Shown: positions 1 through 6,656 of the stretch, one piece after another
How the letters are laid out: every line of letters starts with the position of its first letter
Position numbering within the stretch: the first letter of the stretch is position 1
Source of the DNA: JBJXHB01 sp046160725
GTDB lineage: Bacteria > Pseudomonadota > Gammaproteobacteria > Burkholderiales > Burkholderiaceae_C
DNA: 10,857 nucleotides
Reading direction: 5' to 3'
NCBI GenBank assembly: GCA_046160725.1
Contig: JBJXHB010000554.1
Location: forward strand, 1-10,857
Translations under genes and position numbers: made by a program
The notes under the pieces: generated by a model
Seen by the model: only the letters and a program-made list of their open reading frames with translations
Told to the model about the DNA's origin: nothing
Database searches by the model: none

Positions 1-1
1 G

Positions 2-1123
2 AACGAACAGATCGACTCCTTCCGTACTCAGCTGGCGGCGATGCAGCAGCAGCTGGACTTGGGCCAACGGCGTGTCAGCGAGACGCTGGCCGAGCAGCTG
101 CGCCTGTTGAGCGAGGCCAGCGAGCGCCGCCAGGGCGAGCTGCGCCAGGCCGTCGAACAAAAGCTCACGGCTTTGCAGGAGGGCAACGAAAAGAAGCTCG
201 AGCAGATGCGAGCGACGGTGGACGAGAAGCTGCATGCCACGCTGGAGCAGCGCCTGGGCGAGAGCTTTCGCCAGGTGGCCGACCGACTGGAGCAGGTCCA
301 CAAGGGGCTGGGCGACATGCAGGCGCTGGCCCGCGACGTCGGGTCGCTCAACCGCGTCTTCAGCAACGTCAAGTCGCGCGGCGTCTTTGGCGAGGTGCAG
401 CTGGCCGGACTGCTGGAGCAGGTGTTCACGCCCGAGCAGTACGCCACCAATGTCGAGACGGTGCCTGGAAGCAATGCCCGTGTGGAGTTCGCCATCCGCC
501 TGCCGGGCCGCGGCGAGGGCGCCGGCCCGATCTGGCTGCCGATCGACGCCAAGTTCCCGCGCGAGGACTACGAGCGCCTGCTGCTGGCCCAGGACGCGGC
601 CGATGCCGTCGGCGTCGAGCAGGCGGCCAAGGCGATCGAGCAGCTGTTGAAGTCAGAGGCGCGCACCATTCGCGACAAGTACATCGCTGCGCCGCATACC
701 ACCGATTTCGGCATCCTTTTCCTGCCCACCGAGGGCCTGTATGCCGAGGCTCTGCGGCGTCCGGGGCTGGTTGAGTCGATGCAGCGCGAGTTCCGCATCA
801 CGCTGGCCGGGCCGACCACGCTGCTGGCGCTGTTGAACAGCCTGCAGATGGGTTTTCGCACCCTGGCCCTGCAGCAGCGCAGCGCCGAAGTCTGGCAGGT
901 CCTGGGTGCGGTCAAGACCGAGTTCGCCAAGTTTGGCGACGCCCTGCAGAAGGTCAAGAAGAAGCTGGACGAGGCCGGCAGCAGCATCGACTCCACCGAG
1001 CGCCGCGCCCGGGCGATGACGCGCGAACTGCGCAAGGTCGAGGCGCTGCCGGATGTGGCCGCGGCGGCGTTGCTGCCGCTGGCGGACCCGGACGACGAAG
1101 CGGCAGCGGACAGCCCGGCCTGA
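2..1123 (+). CDS. rmuC: RmuC family DNA recombination protein, 5'-truncated
   Basis: The reading frame is open from base 2, so the gene starts outside the window; 373 residues are visible, while full family members are usually about 450-500. What is missing should be the N-terminal membrane anchor and part of the coiled coil. Visible residues about 1-95 are Gln/Glu/Leu/Arg-rich and look like a long coiled coil. The conserved RmuC domain follows, with GVFGEVQL near 127-134, a VEF strand near 161-163 and IDAKFP near 181-186. These resemble the spaced acidic and E/DxK residues of PD-(D/E)XK nuclease folds. A second coiled coil (about 305-350) and an acidic Ala/Asp tail end the protein. In E. coli, RmuC limits recombination at inverted repeats and is thought to act on DNA; its biochemical activity is poorly defined. 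The stop codon overlaps the start of the next gene by one base. Family assignment is firm; nuclease activity is inferred. Confidence 0.93.
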   Translation, partial: NEQIDSFRTQLAAMQQQLDLGQRRVSETLAEQLRLLSEASERRQGELRQAVEQKLTALQEGNEKKLEQMRATVDEKLHATLEQRLGESFRQVADRLEQVHKGLGDMQALARDVGSLNRVFSNVKSRGVFGEVQLAGLLEQVFTPEQYATNVETVPGSNARVEFAIRLPGRGEGAGPIWLPIDAKFPREDYERLLLAQDAADAVGVEQAAKAIEQLLKSEARTIRDKYIAAPHTTDFGILFLPTEGLYAEALRRPGLVESMQREFRITLAGPTTLLALLNSLQMGFRTLALQQRSAEVWQVLGAVKTEFAKFGDALQKVKKKLDEAGSSIDSTERRARAMTRELRKVEALPDVAAAALLPLADPDDEAAADSPA

Positions 1124-2334
1124 TGGCGTCACCGACCCGGTACGGCGGTGCGGTGCTGCCGGCCCTGGTGGTCGGCCAGGTCGGGCTGCATACCGCCATG
1201 GCCGGGGTGCGCCTGGCCATGCCGCTGCAGGCCCTGCAGGAGGGCTACAGCGCCTGGGCCGTCGGTGTGCTGTTGGCGCTGTTTGCTGTTCTGCCGGTGG
1301 CCACCGCACTGCCAGCGGGACGCATGACCGACCGCCACGGCTACCACCGCCCGTTGCGGTGGGCGGTGTGCGCGCAGTTGGCGGCCTGTGCCCTGGCGGT
1401 GGTGGCCTGCTGGGTGGCGGGCCCAGCCCACTTCGTCATGCTGTGCGTGGCGGCGGCGGTCAGCGGCGCCAGTGCCAACATGGGCATGATCACCATCCAG
1501 CGAAGTGCAGGGCGACTCGCCGACGATGCCACCGAACGGCTGCGGGTGTTTTCCTGGCTTGGTGTTGCGCCCTCGGCGGCCAACGTGATCGGCCCGGTGG
1601 CGGTGGGCCTGACCATTGACGGTGCGGGCTTTGCTGCGGCCTACGGCCTGATGATGTCTTGTCCGCTGGTCACGCTGTGGGCTGCGCGCCGGGTGCCGCG
1701 CGAGACCGGCCGCGCGATGTCTGCTGCCGTGCCGGTGCCGGGCCAGTCCACACGGGACCTGCTGCGCCTGCCGGCGATGAAGCGGCTGATGAGCATCAAC
1801 TGGTTGCTGTCCGCGAGCTGGGACGTGCAGGCCTTTGCGGTGCCGGTGATGGGGCACCAGCTGGCGTTCTCGGCATCGACGATCGGATTCATCCTGGGTG
1901 CGTTCACGATGTCGGTGACGCTGGTGCGCGTGGTGGTTCCGTTACTGGCCCACCGCCTGCGGCAAGACTTGGTGCTGCGAGCATCCATGGTCTGGACCGG
2001 TGCGGTCCTGGCGCTGTATCCATGGGCGGTATCGCCGTGGGCCATGGGAGGGCTGGCGGTGCTGCTGGGCCTGTCACTGGGTGTGGTTCAGCCCATCATC
2101 ATGACCACCCTGCATCGGCTGACGCCGGAGAACCGGCACGGCGAGGCCATCGCGTTGCGCTCGATGGTGATCAATGCCTCCAGCAGCCTGATGCCGCTGA
2201 CTTTCGGTGTCGTGGGAACCGCACTGGGGCCAGCAGTGTTGTTCTGGGCGATGGCGGCGCTGGTCGCCGGAGGCAGCCCGCTGTCGCGCCGGCTGGGTGG
2301 CGCGCCACGACCGGCGCAGCCCGCCGCCCGATAG
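1123..2334 (+). CDS. MFS transporter (drug/metabolite efflux-like)
   Basis: This 403-residue integral inner-membrane protein has the length and hydrophobic pattern expected of a 12-helix major facilitator. The signature loop between helices 2 and 3 is present at about 66-79 (GRMTDRHGYHRPLR, a match to MFS motif A, GxxxDRxGrr). A more polar central loop at about 187-216 separates the two six-helix halves. A Gly/Ala-rich helix at about 305-325 and PENRHGEA near 335-342 resemble the second-half cytoplasmic loops of proton-driven exporters. The substrate cannot be read from the sequence. The start ATG shares its last-stop base with rmuC (TGATG) and has no strong Shine-Dalgarno sequence, so translation is probably coupled to rmuC and the two are co-transcribed. 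The C-terminus is short and rich in Pro/Ala/Arg. Family is confident; role is unknown. Confidence 0.9.
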   Translation: MASPTRYGGAVLPALVVGQVGLHTAMAGVRLAMPLQALQEGYSAWAVGVLLALFAVLPVATALPAGRMTDRHGYHRPLRWAVCAQLAACALAVVACWVAGPAHFVMLCVAAAVSGASANMGMITIQRSAGRLADDATERLRVFSWLGVAPSAANVIGPVAVGLTIDGAGFAAAYGLMMSCPLVTLWAARRVPRETGRAMSAAVPVPGQSTRDLLRLPAMKRLMSINWLLSASWDVQAFAVPVMGHQLAFSASTIGFILGAFTMSVTLVRVVVPLLAHRLRQDLVLRASMVWTGAVLALYPWAVSPWAMGGLAVLLGLSLGVVQPIIMTTLHRLTPENRHGEAIALRSMVINASSSLMPLTFGVVGTALGPAVLFWAMAALVAGGSPLSRRLGGAPRPAQPAAR

Positions 2335-2345
2335 CGATACAGCCC

Positions 2346-2990
2346 CTAGAAGCGGATGCCGCCCGGCTGAGCCGGTGGCAAGTCCTGCGCTGCCGGGCGG
2401 GCTTGCGCGGCTTGCGGCACCGTCGTGGCCGGCAGGGCCGGGACCTGGGGCGGTTCGGGCTGACGCGCGACCAAAGGAGCTGCTGCCGGCGCCTTCCAGT
2501 CGCGTGGCAGGCGCGACTCCTTCGGATAGCCCGCCGCATCCAGGTAGCTGTGCCAATCGGTCTCGTTGAAGCCGCGCAAGGCTTGGCTGCCGACGGTCAG
2601 CGCGGGCACGGTGCGCGCGCCGGTCAGGCGCATCAGGGCCTCGGCATCATCGTCGTGGGTGACCAGCCGTTCGGTCAACGGGATGCCGCGCTGCGTCAGC
2701 AGCCGACGGCCCGACTCGCAGGGCGGACAGTCGGCGCTGGTGTAGAGCACTACCGGAAACCGCTGCACCGCCTGCCGCAGTTCGGTTGGCAAGGGCGTGC
2801 CCTCGGCCTGCACGGTACGTGTCTCGCGGCCCAAGGGCGTGACCTTGGCGCCGCCCGCCTGCGGCGGCGGCCGGTCGGTGTCGGTGATGCTGCCATCAGG
2901 ACCGACGATCTTGAACTGCGCGGCAGCCGGCAGGGACAGCAGCAAGGCGATCAGACCCAGCAAGGCGGTGGTGCGCTTGGATGCATACAT
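2346..2990 (-). CDS. Secreted DUF4124-glutaredoxin-like thiol protein
   Basis: The protein has 214 residues from the ATG chosen here. That start gives a classic signal peptide (MYASKR, a hydrophobic stretch to about 20, then PAAAQ with probable cleavage near residue 25). An in-frame TTG 36 bases upstream overlaps the prlC stop and would add a non-signal extension, so I rejected it. Residues about 25-41 (QFKIVGPDGSITDTDRP) match the start of DUF4124 domains, common in betaproteobacterial envelope proteins. Residues about 78-155 look like a glutaredoxin/thioredoxin-fold domain with a CPPC pair at 88-91 and a cis-proline-type TVP at 127-129. The tail from about 165 is Pro/Ala-rich and probably disordered. 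It lies 32 bases after prlC, probably in the same operon. The likely role is disulfide reduction, isomerisation or thiol delivery in the periplasm; the partner is unknown. Confidence 0.82.
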   Translation of the reverse strand: MYASKRTTALLGLIALLLSLPAAAQFKIVGPDGSITDTDRPPPQAGGAKVTPLGRETRTVQAEGTPLPTELRQAVQRFPVVLYTSADCPPCESGRRLLTQRGIPLTERLVTHDDDAEALMRLTGARTVPALTVGSQALRGFNETDWHSYLDAAGYPKESRLPRDWKAPAAAPLVARQPEPPQVPALPATTVPQAAQARPAAQDLPPAQPGGIRF

Positions 2991-3022
2991 GGTGCGGAAT
3001 CTACTCTGACTCGGGCGCGGCC

Positions 3023-5101
3023 TCAAGCCGCCTGCCCCGGAACCGGGGGTGGGTCACCGGCGGCAAGCCCCAGGTGACGCAGCAACGCGTCGATGGTCGG
3101 CTCACGCCCACGGAACGCGCGGAAACTGTCCATGGCCGGCCGCGCGCCACCGGCCTCCAGCACCTCGCGGCGGAATCGGGCCCCCGTCGCCGGGTCGAGC
3201 AGGCCCATTTCCTCGAAGGCGGCAAAAGCATCGGCCGACAGGACCTCCGCCCACAGATAGCTGTAGTAACCAGCGGAGTAACCGCCGGAAAAGATGTGGG
3301 TGAAGGTGTGCTGCGGGCGCGCCTGCTCCGGCGGCTGGATCAGTGCCACCACGTTGCGCACCTCCTGCACCATCTGCTGCACCCGGTTGGCCGCGCCGGG
3401 CTCGGTGTGCAGGCGCAGGTCGAGCAGCGCGTACTCAATCTGCCGCATCAGCGCCAAACCACCCAGGAAGTTGCGCGCGGAGCGCATGCGATCGAACAGC
3501 TCACGTGGCAGCGGCTGCCCGGTGTCCACATGGGCGCTCAGGCGTGACAGCACCGCCCACTCCCAGCAGAAGTTCTCCATGAACTGGCTGGGCAGCTCCA
3601 CCGCGTCCCATTCGACACCCGCCGTGCCGGCCACGGAGGGTTCGTCGACCTGTGTCAGCAGATGGTGCAGCGCGTGGCCGAACTCATGGAACAGCGTGAT
3701 GACGTCATCATGGGTCAGCAGGGCCGGGCGCTCGCCGACAGGCGCGGCAAAGTTGCAGACCAGCTGGGCCACGGGTTTCTGGACCATGCCGACAGCGTCC
3801 GGCCTGCGCCAGCGGCTGCACACACCGTCCATCCAGGCGCCCTGACGCTTGCCGGGCCTCGCATAGGGGTCCAGGTAGAAGCGGCCGACCAGCTCCGGCG
3901 CGGCGTCGCCGGTGCCGGCACGCTCGATCCGGTACAGCTGAGCCGTCGGGTGCCAGACCGGTGCATGGTCTTCGCGAATCGTTACGCCGAACAGGGTCCG
4001 CACGATGTCGAAGAGCCCGTCCAACACTCTCGGCAGCGCAAAGTACTGTTTGACCTCCTGGTCGTTGAAGGCATACAGCGACTGCTTCAGATGCTCGCCC
4101 ACAAACCCGATATCCCATGGCGCCAGCGATCCGATGTCGAGCTCAGCGGCCGCATGCGACCGCAGCAGCGACAGCTCGCGCTCGGCGCCGGGCCTGGCAC
4201 GCCGAGCCAGGTCGCGCAGGAACGAGGCCACTTCCTCGGCATTGCGGGCCATCTTGGGCACCAACGACAGGGCGGTGTAGTGCGGATAGCCCAGCAGGGC
4301 CGCCTCTTCAGCGCGCAGCTCCAGCAGTTGCTGCATCAGCGGCCCGTTGTCGCGCTCGGTCGGGCCGAACTCGCTGGCGCGCGTGGCGTTGGCCCGGTAG
4401 AGCGTTTCTCGCAGGTCGCGGTCCCGGACGTATTGCATCACCGGCTGCAGGCAGGGTGCCTGCAAGGTCAGCTTGCATCCCGCAGCGCCGTCTGCCGCGG
4501 CTGCCTCGCGCGCGGACCGGACCACGTCCTCAGGAACGCCGGCCAGCCGCGACTCGTCCACCAACAGACCGTAGCCATCGGTGGCATCGAGCACGTTCTC
4601 CGAATAGCGTTGCGAGGCCTGGGCCAGCAACTCCTGGACTTCGGCGAAACGCAACTTGTCTGGCGCCGACAACTCGGCGCCAGACAGGACGAAGCCCCGC
4701 AGCGACAGCGCAAGTGCACGCTGGCGCGCCGGTGCCAGTGCGCCCAGGGCGTCGGGCAATGCCAGCGCCTTGTAGCGCTCGAACAGGCGTTCATCGCTGC
4801 CGAGCCGGGTGAAGAAGGCCACCATGCGCGGCAGCGCCGCGTTGTAGGCGTCGCGCATGGCCGGTGTGTCGGCGACGGCGTTGAGGTGGCTGACGGCACC
4901 CCAGGCCCGGGTCAGCTGCTCCAGTGGCACATCCAGGACCAGGGCCAGGCGGTCGTAGTCCCAGTCGTCGGCTGATGACGTCACGCGCACGAGGGCGGTC
5001 TCGGCCGCGGCCAGCAGTCGGGTCAGCGCAGGCTCGACATGCGCGGGCTCGATGGCCGGGTAGTCCGGCAGGTCGGCCAGGTCGATCAGGGGATTGGTCA
5101 T
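3023..5101 (-). CDS. prlC: Oligopeptidase A, M3 family zinc metallopeptidase
   Basis: The protein has 692 residues from the chosen ATG, close to the 680 of E. coli OpdA/PrlC. It is a cytoplasmic endopeptidase that degrades short peptides, including cleaved signal peptides. The zinc site is clear: HEFGH at 472-476 (zinc ligands H472 and H476, catalytic E473), with the third ligand E502 in VELPSQFMEN. The substrate-binding loop GGYSAGYYSYLWAEVL lies at about 606-621, typical of this family. The start was set at ATG 5101 because it yields the usual MTNPL.. N-terminus and overlaps the folD stop by four bases (ATGA). A longer in-frame extension would be His/Arg-rich, unlike the family, and would run inside folD. 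The enzyme is probably translated by coupling to folD. No missing residues or frameshift were seen. Confidence 0.95.
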   Translation of the reverse strand: MTNPLIDLADLPDYPAIEPAHVEPALTRLLAAAETALVRVTSSADDWDYDRLALVLDVPLEQLTRAWGAVSHLNAVADTPAMRDAYNAALPRMVAFFTRLGSDERLFERYKALALPDALGALAPARQRALALSLRGFVLSGAELSAPDKLRFAEVQELLAQASQRYSENVLDATDGYGLLVDESRLAGVPEDVVRSAREAAAADGAAGCKLTLQAPCLQPVMQYVRDRDLRETLYRANATRASEFGPTERDNGPLMQQLLELRAEEAALLGYPHYTALSLVPKMARNAEEVASFLRDLARRARPGAERELSLLRSHAAAELDIGSLAPWDIGFVGEHLKQSLYAFNDQEVKQYFALPRVLDGLFDIVRTLFGVTIREDHAPVWHPTAQLYRIERAGTGDAAPELVGRFYLDPYARPGKRQGAWMDGVCSRWRRPDAVGMVQKPVAQLVCNFAAPVGERPALLTHDDVITLFHEFGHALHHLLTQVDEPSVAGTAGVEWDAVELPSQFMENFCWEWAVLSRLSAHVDTGQPLPRELFDRMRSARNFLGGLALMRQIEYALLDLRLHTEPGAANRVQQMVQEVRNVVALIQPPEQARPQHTFTHIFSGGYSAGYYSYLWAEVLSADAFAAFEEMGLLDPATGARFRREVLEAGGARPAMDSFRAFRGREPTIDALLRHLGLAAGDPPPVPGQAA

Positions 5102-5949
5102 GCGGTGGTCCGTTCGGCGGCCTCGACTGTATTGGCCATCAGCATGGTGATGGTCATCGGTCCGACACCGCCGGGTACGGGCGTGATCCATCCGGCCACC
5201 CCGCGCACGGCATCGAAGTCGACGTCGCCGCAGAGCTTGCCATCATCGCGCCGGTTCATGCCGACGTCGATGACCGCAGCGCCCGGCTTGACCATCGGCG
5301 CCGTGATGGTCCCGCGCCGGCCGACCGCGGCGACCACGATGTCGGCCTGCCGCACATGCGACGCCAGGTTGGTCGTGCCGCTGTGGCAGATCGTGACCGT
5401 GGCATGGGCCTGCAACAGCAGCAGGGCCATGGGCTTGCCGACGGTGTTGCTGCGCCCGACGACCACGGCATGGGCGCCGCGCAGGACCAGACCGGTGGTT
5501 TCCAGCAGCTTCATGCAGCCATAGGGCGTGCAGGGGCGCAGGCCGGGCAGGCCGCTGGCCAGTTCGCCAGCGCTGGCCAGTGAGAAGCCGTCGACATCCT
5601 TGGCCGTGGCAATGGTCTCGATGACCCGGTGCGGATCGATGTGCCGCGGCAGCGGCATCTGCACCAGGATGCCGTGGATGGTCGGGTCCTGGTTGAGGGC
5701 GCGAATGCGGGCCAGCAGTGCGGCCTCGGCGAGGCTGGCGTCATAGCGCTCGAGCACCGAATGCAGGCCGACCTCGGCGCAGGCGCGGACCTTGTTGCGG
5801 ACATAGACCGCAGATGCCGGGTCGTCGCCGACCAGGATCACGGCCAGGCCTGGCTGGCGCGCACGGGCCGTCAGGGCCGCGGCCCGCATGGCCAGGTCCG
5901 CCCGTAGACGCTTGGAGAGCGCGACTCCGTCCAACAGTTGAGCTGTCAT
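5098..5949 (-). CDS. folD: Bifunctional methylenetetrahydrofolate dehydrogenase/cyclohydrolase
   Basis: The protein is 283 residues, the normal FolD length. It catalyses NADP-dependent oxidation of 5,10-methylene-THF to methenyl-THF and then hydrolysis to 10-formyl-THF, in the cytoplasm, supplying purine and formyl-Met synthesis. Family marks are intact: Y49 and catalytic K53 in YVRNK, the Q97 loop (VQMPLP), D120 in KDVDGF, the nucleotide-binding GRSNTVGKP at 165-173, and PGGVGPMT at 259-266 near the end. The ATG at 5949 gives the standard MTAQLLDG start but has only a weak ribosome-binding site. It is the first gene of a folD-prlC-thiol protein group on the minus strand. Only 28 bases separate its start from the terminator that follows the response regulator gene, which leaves little space for its own promoter. 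Confidence 0.97.
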   Translation of the reverse strand: MTAQLLDGVALSKRLRADLAMRAAALTARARQPGLAVILVGDDPASAVYVRNKVRACAEVGLHSVLERYDASLAEAALLARIRALNQDPTIHGILVQMPLPRHIDPHRVIETIATAKDVDGFSLASAGELASGLPGLRPCTPYGCMKLLETTGLVLRGAHAVVVGRSNTVGKPMALLLLQAHATVTICHSGTTNLASHVRQADIVVAAVGRRGTITAPMVKPGAAVIDVGMNRRDDGKLCGDVDFDAVRGVAGWITPVPGGVGPMTITMLMANTVEAAERTTA

Positions 5950-5977
5950 GGGGCCGGTGCTGTTTCAGTGGGACATG

Positions 5978-6002
5978 AAAAAGGCCGCTGTGGGCAGCGG
6001 CC
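5978..6002 (-). terminator. Intrinsic (Rho-independent) terminator after the two-component genes
   Basis: On the plus strand, GGCCGCTG (5983-5990) and CAGCGGCC (5995-6002) are perfect 8-base inverted repeats around a 4-base loop (TGGG). Read on the minus strand, the GC-rich hairpin is followed directly by five T residues (5982-5978), the standard intrinsic terminator shape. It lies 27 bases past the response regulator stop and 28 bases before the folD start. It should end or attenuate transcripts of the kinase/regulator pair. On the plus strand no T run follows the hairpin, so it is probably one-directional. Confidence 0.85.
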
Positions 6003-6029
6003 TGAGGGTAGGGCGGGCAGGCCGTGTCG

Positions 6030-6656
6030 TCAGGCTTTCACGCCGGTGGCGCCAAGCGCGATCTTCAACAGGTCGGCCACGGTATTGGCATTGAGTTTCT
6101 CCATGATGTTGGCGCGATGCGCCTCCACCGTCTTGATGCTGATGCCCAGGTCGTCTGCGATCTGCTTGTTCAGCCGGCCGGCAACGATGCGCTCCAGCAC
6201 CTGGGCCTCGCGGGTGGTCAGGCGGCTGAGCAGGGCGTCGCGGCTGGCCTGCTCCTGGTGCTGGCTGAAGGCGACCCGGGCCTGCTCCAGCATGCGTTCG
6301 ACCAGCGACAGCAGGTCGGCTTCCTTGAACGGTTTCTCGATGAAGTCCATCGCGCCTTTCTTCATCGTCGTCACCGCCATCGGGACGTCGCCGTGGCCGG
6401 TGATGAAGACGACCGGCAGCGGGCTCTTGCGCTCAAGCAAGCGGTCCTGCAGCTCCAGGCCGCTCATGCCGTCCATGCGGATGTCGGCGATCAGGCAAGC
6501 CACCTCGCGCGGGTCGAACCGCGACAGGAACGACTCGGCCGAGTCAAAGCACTTGACGCGGTAGTCCTTGCCCTCGAGCAGCCACTGCAAGGAGTCGCGC
6601 ACGGCCTCGTCGTCATCGACGACATAGACGGTGCCTTTCTTCGGGATCAGGCTCAT
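6030..6656 (-). CDS. FixJ/NarL-type response regulator with LuxR DNA-binding domain
   Basis: The protein has 208 residues. The receiver domain (about 8-122) carries acidic residues D14 and D15, phosphoacceptor D58 (in ADIRM), T86 (in ITGHGD) and K108 (in EKPF), all the residues needed for phosphorylation switching. After a linker, a LuxR-type helix-turn-helix spans about 143-203, with LTTRE at 146-150 and the recognition region GISIKTVEAH at 171-180. The layout and the ITGHGDVPMAV sequence fit the FixJ/TtrR/TodT branch, which usually activates transcription and pairs with PAS kinases. The start overlaps the kinase stop by four bases (ATGA) and has no Shine-Dalgarno sequence, so translation is probably coupled. 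It is very likely the partner of the upstream kinase. DNA targets are unknown; aceE and its own operon are candidates. Confidence 0.94.
   Translation of the reverse strand: MSLIPKKGTVYVVDDDEAVRDSLQWLLEGKDYRVKCFDSAESFLSRFDPREVACLIADIRMDGMSGLELQDRLLERKSPLPVVFITGHGDVPMAVTTMKKGAMDFIEKPFKEADLLSLVERMLEQARVAFSQHQEQASRDALLSRLTTREAQVLERIVAGRLNKQIADDLGISIKTVEAHRANIMEKLNANTVADLLKIALGATGVKA

Noticed and set aside
2363..2375. Inverted repeat CCGGCT-G-AGCCGG near the convergent gene ends, as a possible terminator
   Set aside because: It sits inside the 3' coding end of the thiol protein gene, has a one-base centre that cannot form a normal loop without losing pairs, and no T run follows on either strand.
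2991..3026. Alternative upstream TTG start for the secreted thiol protein
   Set aside because: It would add 12 residues before a clear signal peptide, destroying its normal N-terminal form, and overlaps the prlC stop. The ATG at 2990 is better.
1659..3077. Open frame of 472 codons on the plus strand covering the end of the MFS gene and the thiol protein gene
   Set aside because: It crosses two real genes in the wrong frame or strand, and its composition (Gly/Arg/Ala) is typical of a shadow frame.
3662..4975. Open frame of 437 codons on the plus strand, opposite prlC
   Set aside because: It lies wholly within the oligopeptidase gene, which has an intact HEFGH site. The Gln/Arg/Gly-rich product has no recognisable domain.
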